From the NCBI RefSeq assembly GCF_011316935.1, contig NZ_WLYS01000004.1:186001-250000 (forward strand): a stretch of DNA of 64,000 nucleotides, given 5' to 3'. The notes under the pieces were generated by a model, which saw only the letters and a program-made list of their open reading frames with translations, did not search any database and was not told the origin of the DNA. The position numbers were made by a program, and so were the translations under genes. The DNA is from Sphingobacterium chungjuense. GTDB taxonomy: Bacteria > Bacteroidota > Bacteroidia > Sphingobacteriales > Sphingobacteriaceae. Of this stretch, positions 26,291-34,820 are shown piece after piece (positions within the stretch are counted from its first letter, which is position 1; the number at the start of each line of letters is the position of its first letter).

Positions 26291-27556
26291 CTAACGCGCC
26301 AACCATCCGGAAGGATCTTGTGGATTTTGCCCTTGGTACACGCCAAAGTTAAGTACCGGGAAGCCACGGTCTGGATCATCGTCTACTGTACCGATGGTTT
26401 GACCTCGAGATATTTTCTCTCCACGACGCACCGAATGCGACTTTAAGTTAGAATACGTGGTAAAGAATTCACCATGTCGTATCACGATCAACCCTGGCAG
26501 TGCTTGTGCCACTTCGCCATCGAAAACAGCACGAACTGATGCATTTGATCCTGTGCGAATACCGACATCTAAATCATCTACTGTAACACCGCGCTCTACG
26601 GTCTTGCGCCCGAAAGCACTGATGATATTTCCTTGTGCTACTGGCCATGGAAGGCGACCACGATTCGACTTAAAGTCGGCTGATAGACGTGTGGCTTCTG
26701 GCGTGCTGTTCAACACATTAGAACCTGTTTTTTCGGCAATTTTCTTCTCGGCTTCTACCACTGTGGTACCCGATCGTTTGGCTTCTTCTTCCGCTAGTTT
26801 GCGTCGGCGCTCTTCTTCCAAGCGTTTTGCGGCAGCTACTTCACGCGCAATGGCATTACGGATAGCAGCATCTAGTCGTTTTTTCTCTTGTTGCTTGCTT
26901 GTCAATTGGCTCTGGAAACCGCGTTCTTCGCGCACTAATTTGCTTAATTCTTGCTGGTGATTGGCTCTATCTTTAGAGATGACATCGCGCTCCGCACGTT
27001 GCTCTGCCAATAACTTGGCCTGAGTTTGTTTGTCTACTTCTAATTGAGCAAGTTTAAGTTGTATCTGTTTTTGTGTTCCTTCGATTTCAGCAGCCTTGAT
27101 CTTTCTAGCATCATTGAACTGCTGCAAATACTTTACCCGCTTGAAACCTTGATTGAAATCTCGCGATGCGAAGATGAACATCATCTTGTTATAGGCATTC
27201 TTATTACGAAAAGCGAACAAGATCATTTTCTTATAATCTTGGCGCATCTTTTCCAGTTCGGCTTCGAGTGCTGCTACTTCCCGTGTATTTTTAGTGATCT
27301 GATTACTGATGATTTGCAACTCTTTATTGATCGTTCCGATTTTATCTTCGCGCAAATTCAACTGCTTGCTCAATGCAGTTACTTCATTTTGGGAAAGCAA
27401 CTTCTCTTGCAATTTGGCACGTAATCCTTTCTGTATCGTCGCGATTTCAGCATCGATTCTTTCTCTTTGCTTCTTCAGCTCAGCACTGCTTTGTCCGAAG
27501 GACAAACCCACTGCAAAACACACGAAAGCTATACTGAAGATTATTTTTTTGATCAT
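26291..27556 (-). CDS. EnvC-like murein hydrolase activator with degenerate LytM domain
   Basis: A 421-residue secreted protein: signal peptide (to about residue 21, LSFGQ), then long coiled coils (about 22-250), then a C-terminal LytM/M23 domain (about 300-421). The three zinc-binding histidines expected in active M23 enzymes are replaced: the HxGxD site reads VDDLD, the next HL site reads YSNL, and the HxF site reads LNFG. This matches EnvC/NlpD-type proteins, which activate amidases in cell division rather than cut the wall themselves. An amidase partner is not in the window. It follows the TPR and DUF4292 genes. Confidence 0.9.
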   Translation of the reverse strand: MIKKIIFSIAFVCFAVGLSFGQSSAELKKQRERIDAEIATIQKGLRAKLQEKLLSQNEVTALSKQLNLREDKIGTINKELQIISNQITKNTREVAALEAELEKMRQDYKKMILFAFRNKNAYNKMMFIFASRDFNQGFKRVKYLQQFNDARKIKAAEIEGTQKQIQLKLAQLEVDKQTQAKLLAEQRAERDVISKDRANHQQELSKLVREERGFQSQLTSKQQEKKRLDAAIRNAIAREVAAAKRLEEERRRKLAEEEAKRSGTTVVEAEKKIAEKTGSNVLNSTPEATRLSADFKSNRGRLPWPVAQGNIISAFGRKTVERGVTVDDLDVGIRTGSNASVRAVFDGEVAQALPGLIVIRHGEFFTTYSNLKSHSVRRGEKISRGQTIGTVDDDPDRGFPVLNFGVYQGQNPQDPSGWLAR

Positions 27557-27690
27557 AAGAGTTACCGGAACTAGCTATCCAATCATTTGTAAAGAGGCAA
27601 AATTAACGATATTAATCAGTTAAGCTGACACGGGGATAGGTCTTTTTTTGACATTTTACGAAATTTAACAGAACATCCGCATTTGAAAGT

Positions 27691-28452
27691 CTAAAAAGGC
27701 ATATCCAACTTTTCATTGAATTGTACACGGTTGTATTGTAAATCTGCTTTAACCTGCAAACCTTCTCCCTGCACGTTCAGGATAAAGCGCTGTGGAAATA
27801 CGTGCCCATCGAATGAGCCATATTGATCGTACGACGCGTCCAAGATTTGACCTAATTGCTTGTCTTCTATTTTGGTGGCATAAGGTCGATTTTGTGGATT
27901 CATACCGTATTGGAATGTCACATTGTTCTTCGATCCTACAATGATGACGTCATCGCCGCTACTAGCAACCTGAACCTGTGATGAGCGCAAAAGTTCAGGC
28001 GAAAGATTTCCTACCAAAATATCTTGCAATGCCTTAAAAGTCAATCCGGGATTGACGTAGTTATATACATAAGAGAATGGGCGCGTAATTAATTCCTTTT
28101 TCGGATACTTCGTCTGTATCTTGATACTATCTGGCGTGATTAATACACGTGCTACTTCAATATTTAGTAAGGCCGTAACGGATATCCAAATGGCTTTATC
28201 TCGCTCTATTCGAATGTGGGTGGTCGCATCGTGGCTATTTTTATCCATCGTCACCTTGGCCTTTGCTCTGCCAGAGAATGTAAAATAATCGAGATTGCTC
28301 ATCTCAAATGTCTTGATGGAGTTATCCGTAGCGACATCTGCTGTCGGCACTTCTGCTCCTTTTGCCGTCTTCCGGCGAGATGAACAGGACGACGCGAAAA
28401 CCACAACAGCAAGCAACGCGCAAATGTATTTAGTCAATAAACTTCTTCTCAC
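27691..28452 (-). CDS. DUF4292 lipoprotein
   Basis: This 253-residue protein has a lipoprotein signal peptide (VVVFASSCSS, lipidation Cys near residue 23). The mature part is beta-rich (FTFSGRAKAKVTMDK, IWISVTALLNIEVARVLITPDSI), the usual pattern of DUF4292 proteins of Bacteroidota, which resemble LolB/LolA-like folds. Its start overlaps the TPR gene by 23 bp, and it is followed 134 bp later by the EnvC-like gene, a conserved order in this group. The molecular function is unknown. Confidence 0.88.
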   Translation of the reverse strand: MRRSLLTKYICALLAVVVFASSCSSRRKTAKGAEVPTADVATDNSIKTFEMSNLDYFTFSGRAKAKVTMDKNSHDATTHIRIERDKAIWISVTALLNIEVARVLITPDSIKIQTKYPKKELITRPFSYVYNYVNPGLTFKALQDILVGNLSPELLRSSQVQVASSGDDVIIVGSKNNVTFQYGMNPQNRPYATKIEDKQLGQILDASYDQYGSFDGHVFPQRFILNVQGEGLQVKADLQYNRVQFNEKLDMPF

Positions 28453-30145
28453 GGATCTTTTCTTTTAATTTATCTACATCTACAGACTTGTCTTCATGGG
28501 CTAGGTTTAATGCTTTCTGCCATTGTGCAACCGCATTTTTCGTTTTGCCTAGTTTAGCTAGAATATCGCCATGATGCTCTAGCAAGACAGCAGAAGGCTT
28601 TTCGCCTTTCATCGCTTTTTCAATCCAGACCTGTGCTTCTTGGTAATTTCCTTGCTGAAATAATACCCAAGCATAGGTATCCATAAACGTATTGGAAGTT
28701 GGCTCTAGCTCAGTGGCTTGCTTAGCATATGCAGCAGCTTGATCCAAATTTTCTTTGCGAATTGACCAGTAATAAGCCAAGTTATTTAAAGCAGATGCAT
28801 TCGTGCTATCCAACGCAATAGCTTCCTGATAAGCGGCATCAGACACCTTTATCATATCTAGAGAGTGGTACAAATCGCCTAGCGAGCCGTAGATCATCGA
28901 TTTAACATAATCATTTTCATTGGCACTATTATCCAAGGCTGCTTCTAAATATTCACGTGCTGCAGTCGTATCGTTATTCATGAAATAAGCAACTCCAGTA
29001 AAGTAAAACAAGATCGCATTATCCGGAAAATGGATCAAAGCTTCTTGCCCGTGCATAATACTTTCGCTGAGTTGATTGGCCGCCATCTCCACATTCATCA
29101 ATTTCCTCCACGTATCTGCCTGCCGTGGATTGATACCCAACGAGGTCAGATACAATGATTTGGCCTCCGCCAAATTTTGACTTTGCCAAAGGATGTCTGC
29201 CTTAAAATTATAGTTCTCTGCTATGCGGGGGTATTTCAACACCAGCATATTCGCCAAATCTTGTTTTTGCGGCAAGGTCAACATATCTGGACTAGCTGCG
29301 ATCTGCGTCATCACGCGGTGTTTTTCGGGATAAGGAATGCTTTCCGAACGAAAAGCTTCTTGCAGTGCCGCATATGCTCGCTGCGGCTTTTTCTGATTAT
29401 TATAAATATCAGCTAAGTCAAAATATAGAAAATCATTCTTCGTAAAAGTCAAACCGTCTTCCAACACTTGGATAGATTGTTTTCCTTGCCCCAGGTTATT
29501 GTTTACGAAAGCCAATGTACCATACACCTCGCGTATCGGTGAACGTTCGTGATACCATTTCTGTAATAAGGTGCGTGCTTCTTTCAGCTTACCCATATCA
29601 ATCAACACTTCGGCTTTTACCACATCTAGCGTATCCGAATCACCAATTGCTTCAATCGCTTCGTCATATACAGCCAATGCTTCTTCGGATTTATCGGATG
29701 CATGCAGCATCAACATCTTTTCGCGCAGGATCACCGGATTGTTCGGATAATACTGTAAAAGCTCATTGAGCGTACGCACGATCGCCTCGCCATCTCCCAT
29801 CGTTTTGTAAATACCAAGTAGGTGATTATTGTAGGTGAGATCTTTGGGTTTGAGACGAATAGCTTGTTGGGCAAATGGCAAGCTGCCTTCTACATCGCCC
29901 ATTTGCGCATACAATAAGGACTTCGCGTAATATGCTTCCGAGTATTCGGGATATTCCTGAATAAGGTTATCCAATAACTCAGCACCCTCGTTTACCTGTC
30001 CTGCTTGCAGTAATTGTTGGAATTCGATCAATTTCTGCTGATAAGCAGAATCTGGCGTTGCTTGTTGTGCCTCTGATTTGGTCAAAATCGTGCATACGAA
30101 CAGGACTGATAACAGAAGAATCCGTTGAAAAGAATTTGAAAACAT
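28430..30145 (-). CDS. tetratricopeptide repeat protein, secreted
   Basis: A 571-residue protein with a signal peptide (about residues 1-26, TKSEAQ). Repeated TPR units run over almost the whole length (for example AYYAKSLLYAQMGDVEGSLPFAQQAIRLKP, NNLAYYWSIRKENLDQAAAYAKQATELEP-type units). TPR arrays are scaffolds for protein contacts, here in the periplasm. It is the first gene of the TPR-DUF4292-EnvC-like run. No enzymatic domain is seen; the specific partner is unknown. Confidence 0.9.
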   Translation of the reverse strand: MFSNSFQRILLLSVLFVCTILTKSEAQQATPDSAYQQKLIEFQQLLQAGQVNEGAELLDNLIQEYPEYSEAYYAKSLLYAQMGDVEGSLPFAQQAIRLKPKDLTYNNHLLGIYKTMGDGEAIVRTLNELLQYYPNNPVILREKMLMLHASDKSEEALAVYDEAIEAIGDSDTLDVVKAEVLIDMGKLKEARTLLQKWYHERSPIREVYGTLAFVNNNLGQGKQSIQVLEDGLTFTKNDFLYFDLADIYNNQKKPQRAYAALQEAFRSESIPYPEKHRVMTQIAASPDMLTLPQKQDLANMLVLKYPRIAENYNFKADILWQSQNLAEAKSLYLTSLGINPRQADTWRKLMNVEMAANQLSESIMHGQEALIHFPDNAILFYFTGVAYFMNNDTTAAREYLEAALDNSANENDYVKSMIYGSLGDLYHSLDMIKVSDAAYQEAIALDSTNASALNNLAYYWSIRKENLDQAAAYAKQATELEPTSNTFMDTYAWVLFQQGNYQEAQVWIEKAMKGEKPSAVLLEHHGDILAKLGKTKNAVAQWQKALNLAHEDKSVDVDKLKEKIREKKFID

Positions 30146-30341
30146 ATATGGATTGAACTTGAACTAATATTATTGGAATCTTATTTATTAAATTATCCTA
30201 AAGATAGTTTAAACAAAAGTAAAATAATAAAGTTCTAAACAGCATCTCGTTTTTTGGTTTAGCAAAAAATTAACAAATGACCGAAAAAACGGCAAATACA
30301 ACTATCCTGTCCTGAGCAGAATCACATCGGACGTGGCATTA

Positions 30342-30384
30342 GAAAAATTGGTTGCTGCGCAGCAATTAGTACAACAACCAATTT
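30342..30384 (-). terminator. terminator of the porin/MFS operon
   Basis: On the minus strand a 10-bp stem (AAATTGGTTG with CAACCAATTT) encloses a smaller hairpin (TTGCTGCGCAGCAA) and ends in TTTTTCT. It lies just past the stop of the small membrane protein gene. Confidence 0.7.
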
Positions 30385-30388
30385 ACCC

Positions 30389-30610
30389 TTATTCTTCTTG
30401 TGTGTACTCACCAATTAGCGCATAATAACCAAATACTAGGAGTCCGAGCACAATCAGAGGCAATAGCACAAACAAAATAATAATTCCAAAAACGAGGCCA
30501 TCTTGCGTACCCGACACGAATTTTGGCCAGCCAAAAGTGACTAGAAAATAGCCCATGCCCACAGCCAAAAGAATCCAAACTATTCCTAAAAATCTTTTTA
30601 TCGCATTCAT
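30389..30610 (-). CDS. small two-helix membrane protein next to an MHS transporter
   Basis: I place the start at the ATG at 30610 (MNAIKRFLG), giving 73 residues; the frame is open 12 codons further upstream. Two hydrophobic helices (about residues 8-25 and 37-60) flank a short polar loop (KFVSGTQDG). It ends in an acidic tail. It begins 40 bp after the MFS transporter gene and before the operon terminator, so it is probably co-expressed and may be an accessory subunit. It resembles small Bacteroidota proteins of the DUF6814 type, but I am not certain of that family. Confidence 0.7.
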   Translation of the reverse strand: MNAIKRFLGIVWILLAVGMGYFLVTFGWPKFVSGTQDGLVFGIIILFVLLPLIVLGLLVFGYYALIGEYTQEE

Positions 30611-30650
30611 ATTAATTTCGTTTACATCAACTATTAAAAAAATCAATTCG

Positions 30651-32195
30651 TTAATCTGTATACCGCGTGGTCATCTTTTTGGTGATATAGATTACTCCGA
30701 TTACAAAACAGATAGCACCTATAATAATTGGATACCAAAGTCCTTCTAGATAAAAATCGATCTTACCCTCACTTTGCGCATTGGAAACGAAGTAGGTTGA
30801 GATCGCAGGCAACAACCCTCCAAAAATTCCGTTTCCAATATGATAAGGCAAAGACATCGAAGTATACCGTATGCGTACTGGAAAGAGTTCGACCAAAAAA
30901 GCTGCAATTGGCCCATAAACCATTGTCACAAACAGTACCTGTATCCAAACCAGAAAAGTCAAACTCCATTTGTCAGCACTATTCACCTCTATAGATTTAG
31001 CCTGTGTTATCTGCGTTTTTCCACTAACGATCTTCGCCACACCATTTTCCAGATGTAAGGTACGCGTTTCCTTAACGGTAGTACCGTCTTCAAAATACCG
31101 TGTCGTTGTAAACACCGAATCCTGCGTATCTCCCAACTTCTTTAGCGCATTGGTTTCCGTTCGTTGTTCTACCATTTCTGTTTTATGCTCCAGATTGGTC
31201 GTTTGGTACATTTTTTCATAAATCGCGCGGTACGATAGAATAGCGATCAGCATACCAGACATCATCACCGCCTTTCGACCAATTTTATCACTCAACCAAC
31301 CAAAGAAGATGAAGAAAGGTGTGCCTCCTAACAAAGCCATCACTAAAATCGTAATCACCTGTTCGGGGTTTACAGACATGACGCGTTCTAAAAAGCTCAT
31401 AGCATAAAACTGACCGGTATACCAGATCACTCCTTGCCCCATGGCTGCACCAAACAAAGCAAGCAATACAAACTTGAGATTGTATCTGTTGCCAAAACTT
31501 TCTTTGAGCGGGTTAGAAGATGTTTTACCTTCCGATTTTGCTTTCGCAAAGGCTGGGGATTCGCTCATATTCTTACGAATCAGGTAAGACACGTAGACCA
31601 TCAAGATTGATACCCAAAAAGGGATACGCCAGCCCCACAAATCAAATTGCTCTGGCGTGAGCATGGTTCTGGTAAACAGAATGACTAGCAGCGATATAAA
31701 TAGACCGACCGTAGCTGTCGTTTGAATCCAAGAAGTCCAAAATCCTTTCTGTCCTTTAGGCGCGTGTTCAGCTACGTACGTAGCTGCTCCACCGTATTCG
31801 CCCCCCAAGGCTAAACCTTGGAGCAAACGCATCAATAAGACAATAAATGGTGCGGCATATCCAATAGTTTCAAAACTCGGTACACAGCCGATAATGAAGG
31901 TGGCTCCACCCATCAATAACAAGGTGACCATGAACGTGTACTTTCGGCCGATGATATCACCTAAACGACCAAAGAACAACGCACCAAAAGGGCGAACGAC
32001 AAAACCAGCCGCAAAGGTGGCTAATGTAGACAGAAATGCTGCGGTAGGATTGTCTGCAGGAAAAAACTTAGTAGAAAGCACAACGGCTAGACTTCCGAAA
32101 ATATAGAAATCGTACCATTCGATCAACGTGCCCATAGAAGAAGCGGTAATAACGCTCCATATACTACTAGGCTTCTGCGGATTAGCATTGCTCAT
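30651..32195 (-). CDS. MFS transporter, metabolite:H+ symporter (MHS) type
   Basis: A 514-residue inner-membrane symporter. The N-terminal SSMGTLIEWYDFYIFGSLA and the GRLGDIIGRKYTF and LQGLALGGEYGGAATYVAEHAP motifs define the MHS group (proline/betaine, dicarboxylate and related acids). Between the segments near 308-324 and 412-432 there is an insert of about 85 polar residues (326-410), much longer than in typical members and predicted on the outer face. Upstream, with a 56-bp gap, is a porin-like outer-membrane protein, so the pair probably carries one solute across both membranes. The substrate cannot be told. Confidence 0.92.
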   Translation of the reverse strand: MSNANPQKPSSIWSVITASSMGTLIEWYDFYIFGSLAVVLSTKFFPADNPTAAFLSTLATFAAGFVVRPFGALFFGRLGDIIGRKYTFMVTLLLMGGATFIIGCVPSFETIGYAAPFIVLLMRLLQGLALGGEYGGAATYVAEHAPKGQKGFWTSWIQTTATVGLFISLLVILFTRTMLTPEQFDLWGWRIPFWVSILMVYVSYLIRKNMSESPAFAKAKSEGKTSSNPLKESFGNRYNLKFVLLALFGAAMGQGVIWYTGQFYAMSFLERVMSVNPEQVITILVMALLGGTPFFIFFGWLSDKIGRKAVMMSGMLIAILSYRAIYEKMYQTTNLEHKTEMVEQRTETNALKKLGDTQDSVFTTTRYFEDGTTVKETRTLHLENGVAKIVSGKTQITQAKSIEVNSADKWSLTFLVWIQVLFVTMVYGPIAAFLVELFPVRIRYTSMSLPYHIGNGIFGGLLPAISTYFVSNAQSEGKIDFYLEGLWYPIIIGAICFVIGVIYITKKMTTRYTD

Positions 32196-32251
32196 AAAAT
32201 TTAGTTTTTTTGGTTATTTAAAGTTAAAAATCTTCTCGAATAGATCTGGTT

Positions 32252-33640
32252 TTATAAATAAATATGTAACTGGACGATAAAATCTCCTCGAGACCCATCT
32301 CGCTCGCCACCAATTGCACGAAAGATAGGTCTTGTAGAGTATTGTCCCGTAATTTTGGCGTGATGTCCATCTAAGAGCAGATTAGCACCTATATCGAACT
32401 GCGAACTTGCGGATTGCAATTGTTCAAAATTTTTGTACGTATAAGCTCCGAAAGGCTGCAAACGAACTTTTGGCTTTTCTTTCCATGTCGGGATAAGATA
32501 ACCCGCCTGTGTATACCATATATTGCCGGTACCAATCATGGGTTGGAGGTTGCCCGGACCTGCCAACGCACGAGATCCAGTAAAATTTGGATCTTCGACG
32601 GCTAAATTCATAAGCCCCAAATTCCTAAGGTAGTTTGGCCCCATGTTGTAATTGTAGAATACAGAATACATCGTTAAGGCAGCTTTTCGTTCTGGCGTGC
32701 CAATCGGCAAATCCAAGAAAGCATCTGCAGAATATAATTTCATAGCGTGTTGACGGATGTCTCCAGCTACCATACTACGGGTAGATCTTGCTGCATTGTA
32801 AAAACCGACTCCCAGATTAAATACTCTTTTCGTGCCGAGATACGATCCGGTTTTGAACGGCAATAGGTTAGATTCTCTTTCCAAAAATTGGTATTCCACA
32901 TAGCCACCCGTGGATAGTCGCGCGTTTCCATTATTGTCGACTGCGATGGCCTGATCTGGGCTTGCGGCGTTTAAAGGAGTTAGATTCGTAGCGAATGGTT
33001 TATTCACACTAAATCGATATTCTAAAGGGCCATATTTACCTTTTGCAAATAAACCCATCTGACGTGCAAACTGATCCGAATTTTCGATTAGTGGCCAATT
33101 GAATATCGGCGCGTCGAGCGTCATGATATTCAGTGTTGAAGTCATCGTAGATCGTGATAGCCCTGTGTAATAATGCAGACCACCACCGATCGACAAACTA
33201 AAAGGCTTATCAGCAGACGGTAATATGACAGCATATTCATTCCATGCGTCGTGGAAAAATATTCCAGGCTTTTTGCCGGCACCATTTGCACCCGTTCCAA
33301 GTGCATCGGGACCAGGCGCACCGCCTCCTACAAAAGACTGATTGTTGACACCAACATGTGTAAATACAAGATAACGAGGCGTGAGTTGCGCATACATCAG
33401 GAACCTTAGGCGGCGATTGGCGACATCATAACTTCTATTAGCCTCTTCGCCATTAATCATTGATCCTGGATTGCTTTGGGTAGATCTTGCCCATATCTGA
33501 TTCCAGATTACAAATCGGACGTATTTTGATCCATCTTCATTTAAGTCTAATTTGATGCCAGAATCGTACTCCGAAGATCCCTGCCCAAAACCTGCTTGGC
33601 TCAGAAAAACCAAACATAGTATACCCATAAAAAACTTCAT
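32252..33640 (-). CDS. porin-like outer-membrane protein
   Basis: A 462-residue secreted protein with a signal peptide of about 19 residues (QAGFGQ). The mature chain has alternating strands and Gly/Asn-rich turns, and it ends in FIVQLHIYL with an aromatic-hydrophobic pattern typical of outer-membrane barrels. There is no TonB box or plug domain, so passive diffusion is likely. It is the first gene of a three-gene unit with the MHS transporter and the small membrane protein. The specific porin family was not recognised. Confidence 0.75.
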   Translation of the reverse strand: MKFFMGILCLVFLSQAGFGQGSSEYDSGIKLDLNEDGSKYVRFVIWNQIWARSTQSNPGSMINGEEANRSYDVANRRLRFLMYAQLTPRYLVFTHVGVNNQSFVGGGAPGPDALGTGANGAGKKPGIFFHDAWNEYAVILPSADKPFSLSIGGGLHYYTGLSRSTMTSTLNIMTLDAPIFNWPLIENSDQFARQMGLFAKGKYGPLEYRFSVNKPFATNLTPLNAASPDQAIAVDNNGNARLSTGGYVEYQFLERESNLLPFKTGSYLGTKRVFNLGVGFYNAARSTRSMVAGDIRQHAMKLYSADAFLDLPIGTPERKAALTMYSVFYNYNMGPNYLRNLGLMNLAVEDPNFTGSRALAGPGNLQPMIGTGNIWYTQAGYLIPTWKEKPKVRLQPFGAYTYKNFEQLQSASSQFDIGANLLLDGHHAKITGQYSTRPIFRAIGGERDGSRGDFIVQLHIYL

Positions 33641-33861
33641 ATCGAATCGTGTTGGTTATCAAATTGGTTAGCGTGCAACTATATACTAGCTGTGATAGTA
33701 TCTTGCGAAGATTAAACATAATAGCGAAAACCATTATGAATTAAAATAATAAACCAATTTAATAATTAAATAATAAATTAGAAAATTTAATATCATTAAA
33801 TATAATGTTGCATGTCTGAATTGACAGCTACGTCGAAAACAGTTTTACATTATTAAAATTC
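33641..33861. other. divergent intergenic stretch between the porin and rplM genes
   Basis: Very AT-rich (33741-33810) with no coding frame. The only clear signal is the rplM promoter that follows. Confidence 0.6.
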
Positions 33862-33894
33862 ATTGTATGATCTAAGAATTATTGCTTACCTTTG
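33862..33894 (+). promoter_or_regulatory. promoter of the rplM-rpsI-rpsB operon
   Basis: ATTG at 33862-33865, 21 bp, then a perfect TACCTTTG (-7 box, 33887-33894). Transcription would start near 33901, giving a leader of about 60 bases before the GTG start of rplM. Confidence 0.7.
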
Positions 33895-33960
33895 CAGACC
33901 TTATTGTAGTGAGTACAGGAAGGATAGAATTTATCAATTAATTTATTAAAACAAAAGCAA

Positions 33961-34404
33961 GTGAATACGTTAAGTTACAAAACTGTCTCTGCTAACAAAA
34001 ACACCGTAAACAAGGAATGGATCGTTGTTGACGCTGAAGGAGAGATTTTGGGGCGCTTGGCAAGCGAGATTGCGAAAGTGATCCGCGGCAAACACAAGCC
34101 TACATTCACCCCACACGTAGACTGTGGAGATAATGTAATCGTTATCAACGCAGACAAAATTAAGTTGACAGGAAACAAATTGGGCGACAAAGTATATGTT
34201 CGCTACACAGGCTACCCAGGTGGTCAACGTTTTGTTTCTCCAAAAGAATTAATGGCAAAACACCCAGAGCGCATCATTGAGAAAGCGGTACGTGGTATGT
34301 TGCCTAAAAACCGTTTGGGCCGTGAGCTATTCAGAAACCTTTTTGTTTATGCTGGTTCTGAGCACAAGCACGAGGCACAAAATCCAAAAACTGTTAAATT
34401 TTAA
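33961..34404 (+). CDS. rplM: 50S ribosomal protein L13
   Basis: A 147-residue ribosomal protein of the large subunit. Diagnostic segments include [39 protein letters not shown] and [20 protein letters not shown]. The start is a GTG (33961) with no Shine-Dalgarno sequence. It leads the operon rplM-rpsI-rpsB; rpsI starts 11 bp after its stop. Confidence 0.98.
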   Translation: MNTLSYKTVSANKNTVNKEWIVVDAEGEILGRLASEIAKVIRGKHKPTFTPHVDCGDNVIVINADKIKLTGNKLGDKVYVRYTGYPGGQRFVSPKELMAKHPERIIEKAVRGMLPKNRLGRELFRNLFVYAGSEHKHEAQNPKTVKF

Positions 34405-34410
34405 GGAGAT
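34403..34410 (+). promoter_or_regulatory. Shine-Dalgarno sequence of rpsI
   Basis: AAGGAGAT, with AAGGAG ending 7 bases before the ATG at 34416. Such a strong site is unusual because most genes in this window have none. Confidence 0.8.
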
Positions 34411-34415
34411 TCATT

Positions 34416-34802
34416 ATGTCAACAACTAATACTTCAGGTAGAAGAAAGACTGCTGTTGCCCGCATCTACTTAGCTGCAGGTAGCGGTAACATTACCGTGA
34501 ACGGTAAAGACTACACGGTATATTTTCCAACTTTGCCATTGCAATACATTGCTACTCAATCTTTGAATGTAGCAGAATCATTGGCCAACTTTGATGTTAA
34601 AGTAAACGTACAAGGTGGAGGCGTTAAAGGACAAGCAGAAGCTGTACGTCTGGCAATCGCTAAAGCATTGGTAGAATTAGACCCGGAAGTGAAACCAGCT
34701 TTACGTGCTAAAGGTTTGATGACACGCGATGACCGTATGGTTGAGCGTAAGAAACCAGGACGTCGCAAAGCGCGTAGAAGATTCCAATTCAGTAAACGTT
34801 AA
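34416..34802 (+). CDS. rpsI: 30S ribosomal protein S9
   Basis: A 128-residue small-subunit protein. GRRKTAVARIYLAAGSGNITVNG opens it, VQGGGVKGQAEAVRLAIAKAL forms the middle, and the basic tail GRRKARRRFQFSKR reaches the ribosomal P site with its terminal Lys-Arg. It is preceded by AAGGAG and followed 18 bp later by rpsB. Confidence 0.98.
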   Translation: MSTTNTSGRRKTAVARIYLAAGSGNITVNGKDYTVYFPTLPLQYIATQSLNVAESLANFDVKVNVQGGGVKGQAEAVRLAIAKALVELDPEVKPALRAKGLMTRDDRMVERKKPGRRKARRRFQFSKR

Positions 34803-34804
34803 TC

Positions 34805-34814
34805 AAAGGAGGAT
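34805..34814 (+). promoter_or_regulatory. Shine-Dalgarno sequence of rpsB
   Basis: AAAGGAGGAT, an almost complete complement of the 16S rRNA 3' end, with GGAGG ending 8 bases before the ATG at 34821. It is among the strongest in the window. Confidence 0.85.
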
Positions 34815-34820
34815 CACAAA

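Noticed and set aside
26457..26960. 167-codon frame opposite the EnvC-like gene
   Set aside because: Fully antisense to a well-supported coding gene, Ser/Arg/Ala-rich composition typical of a shadow frame.
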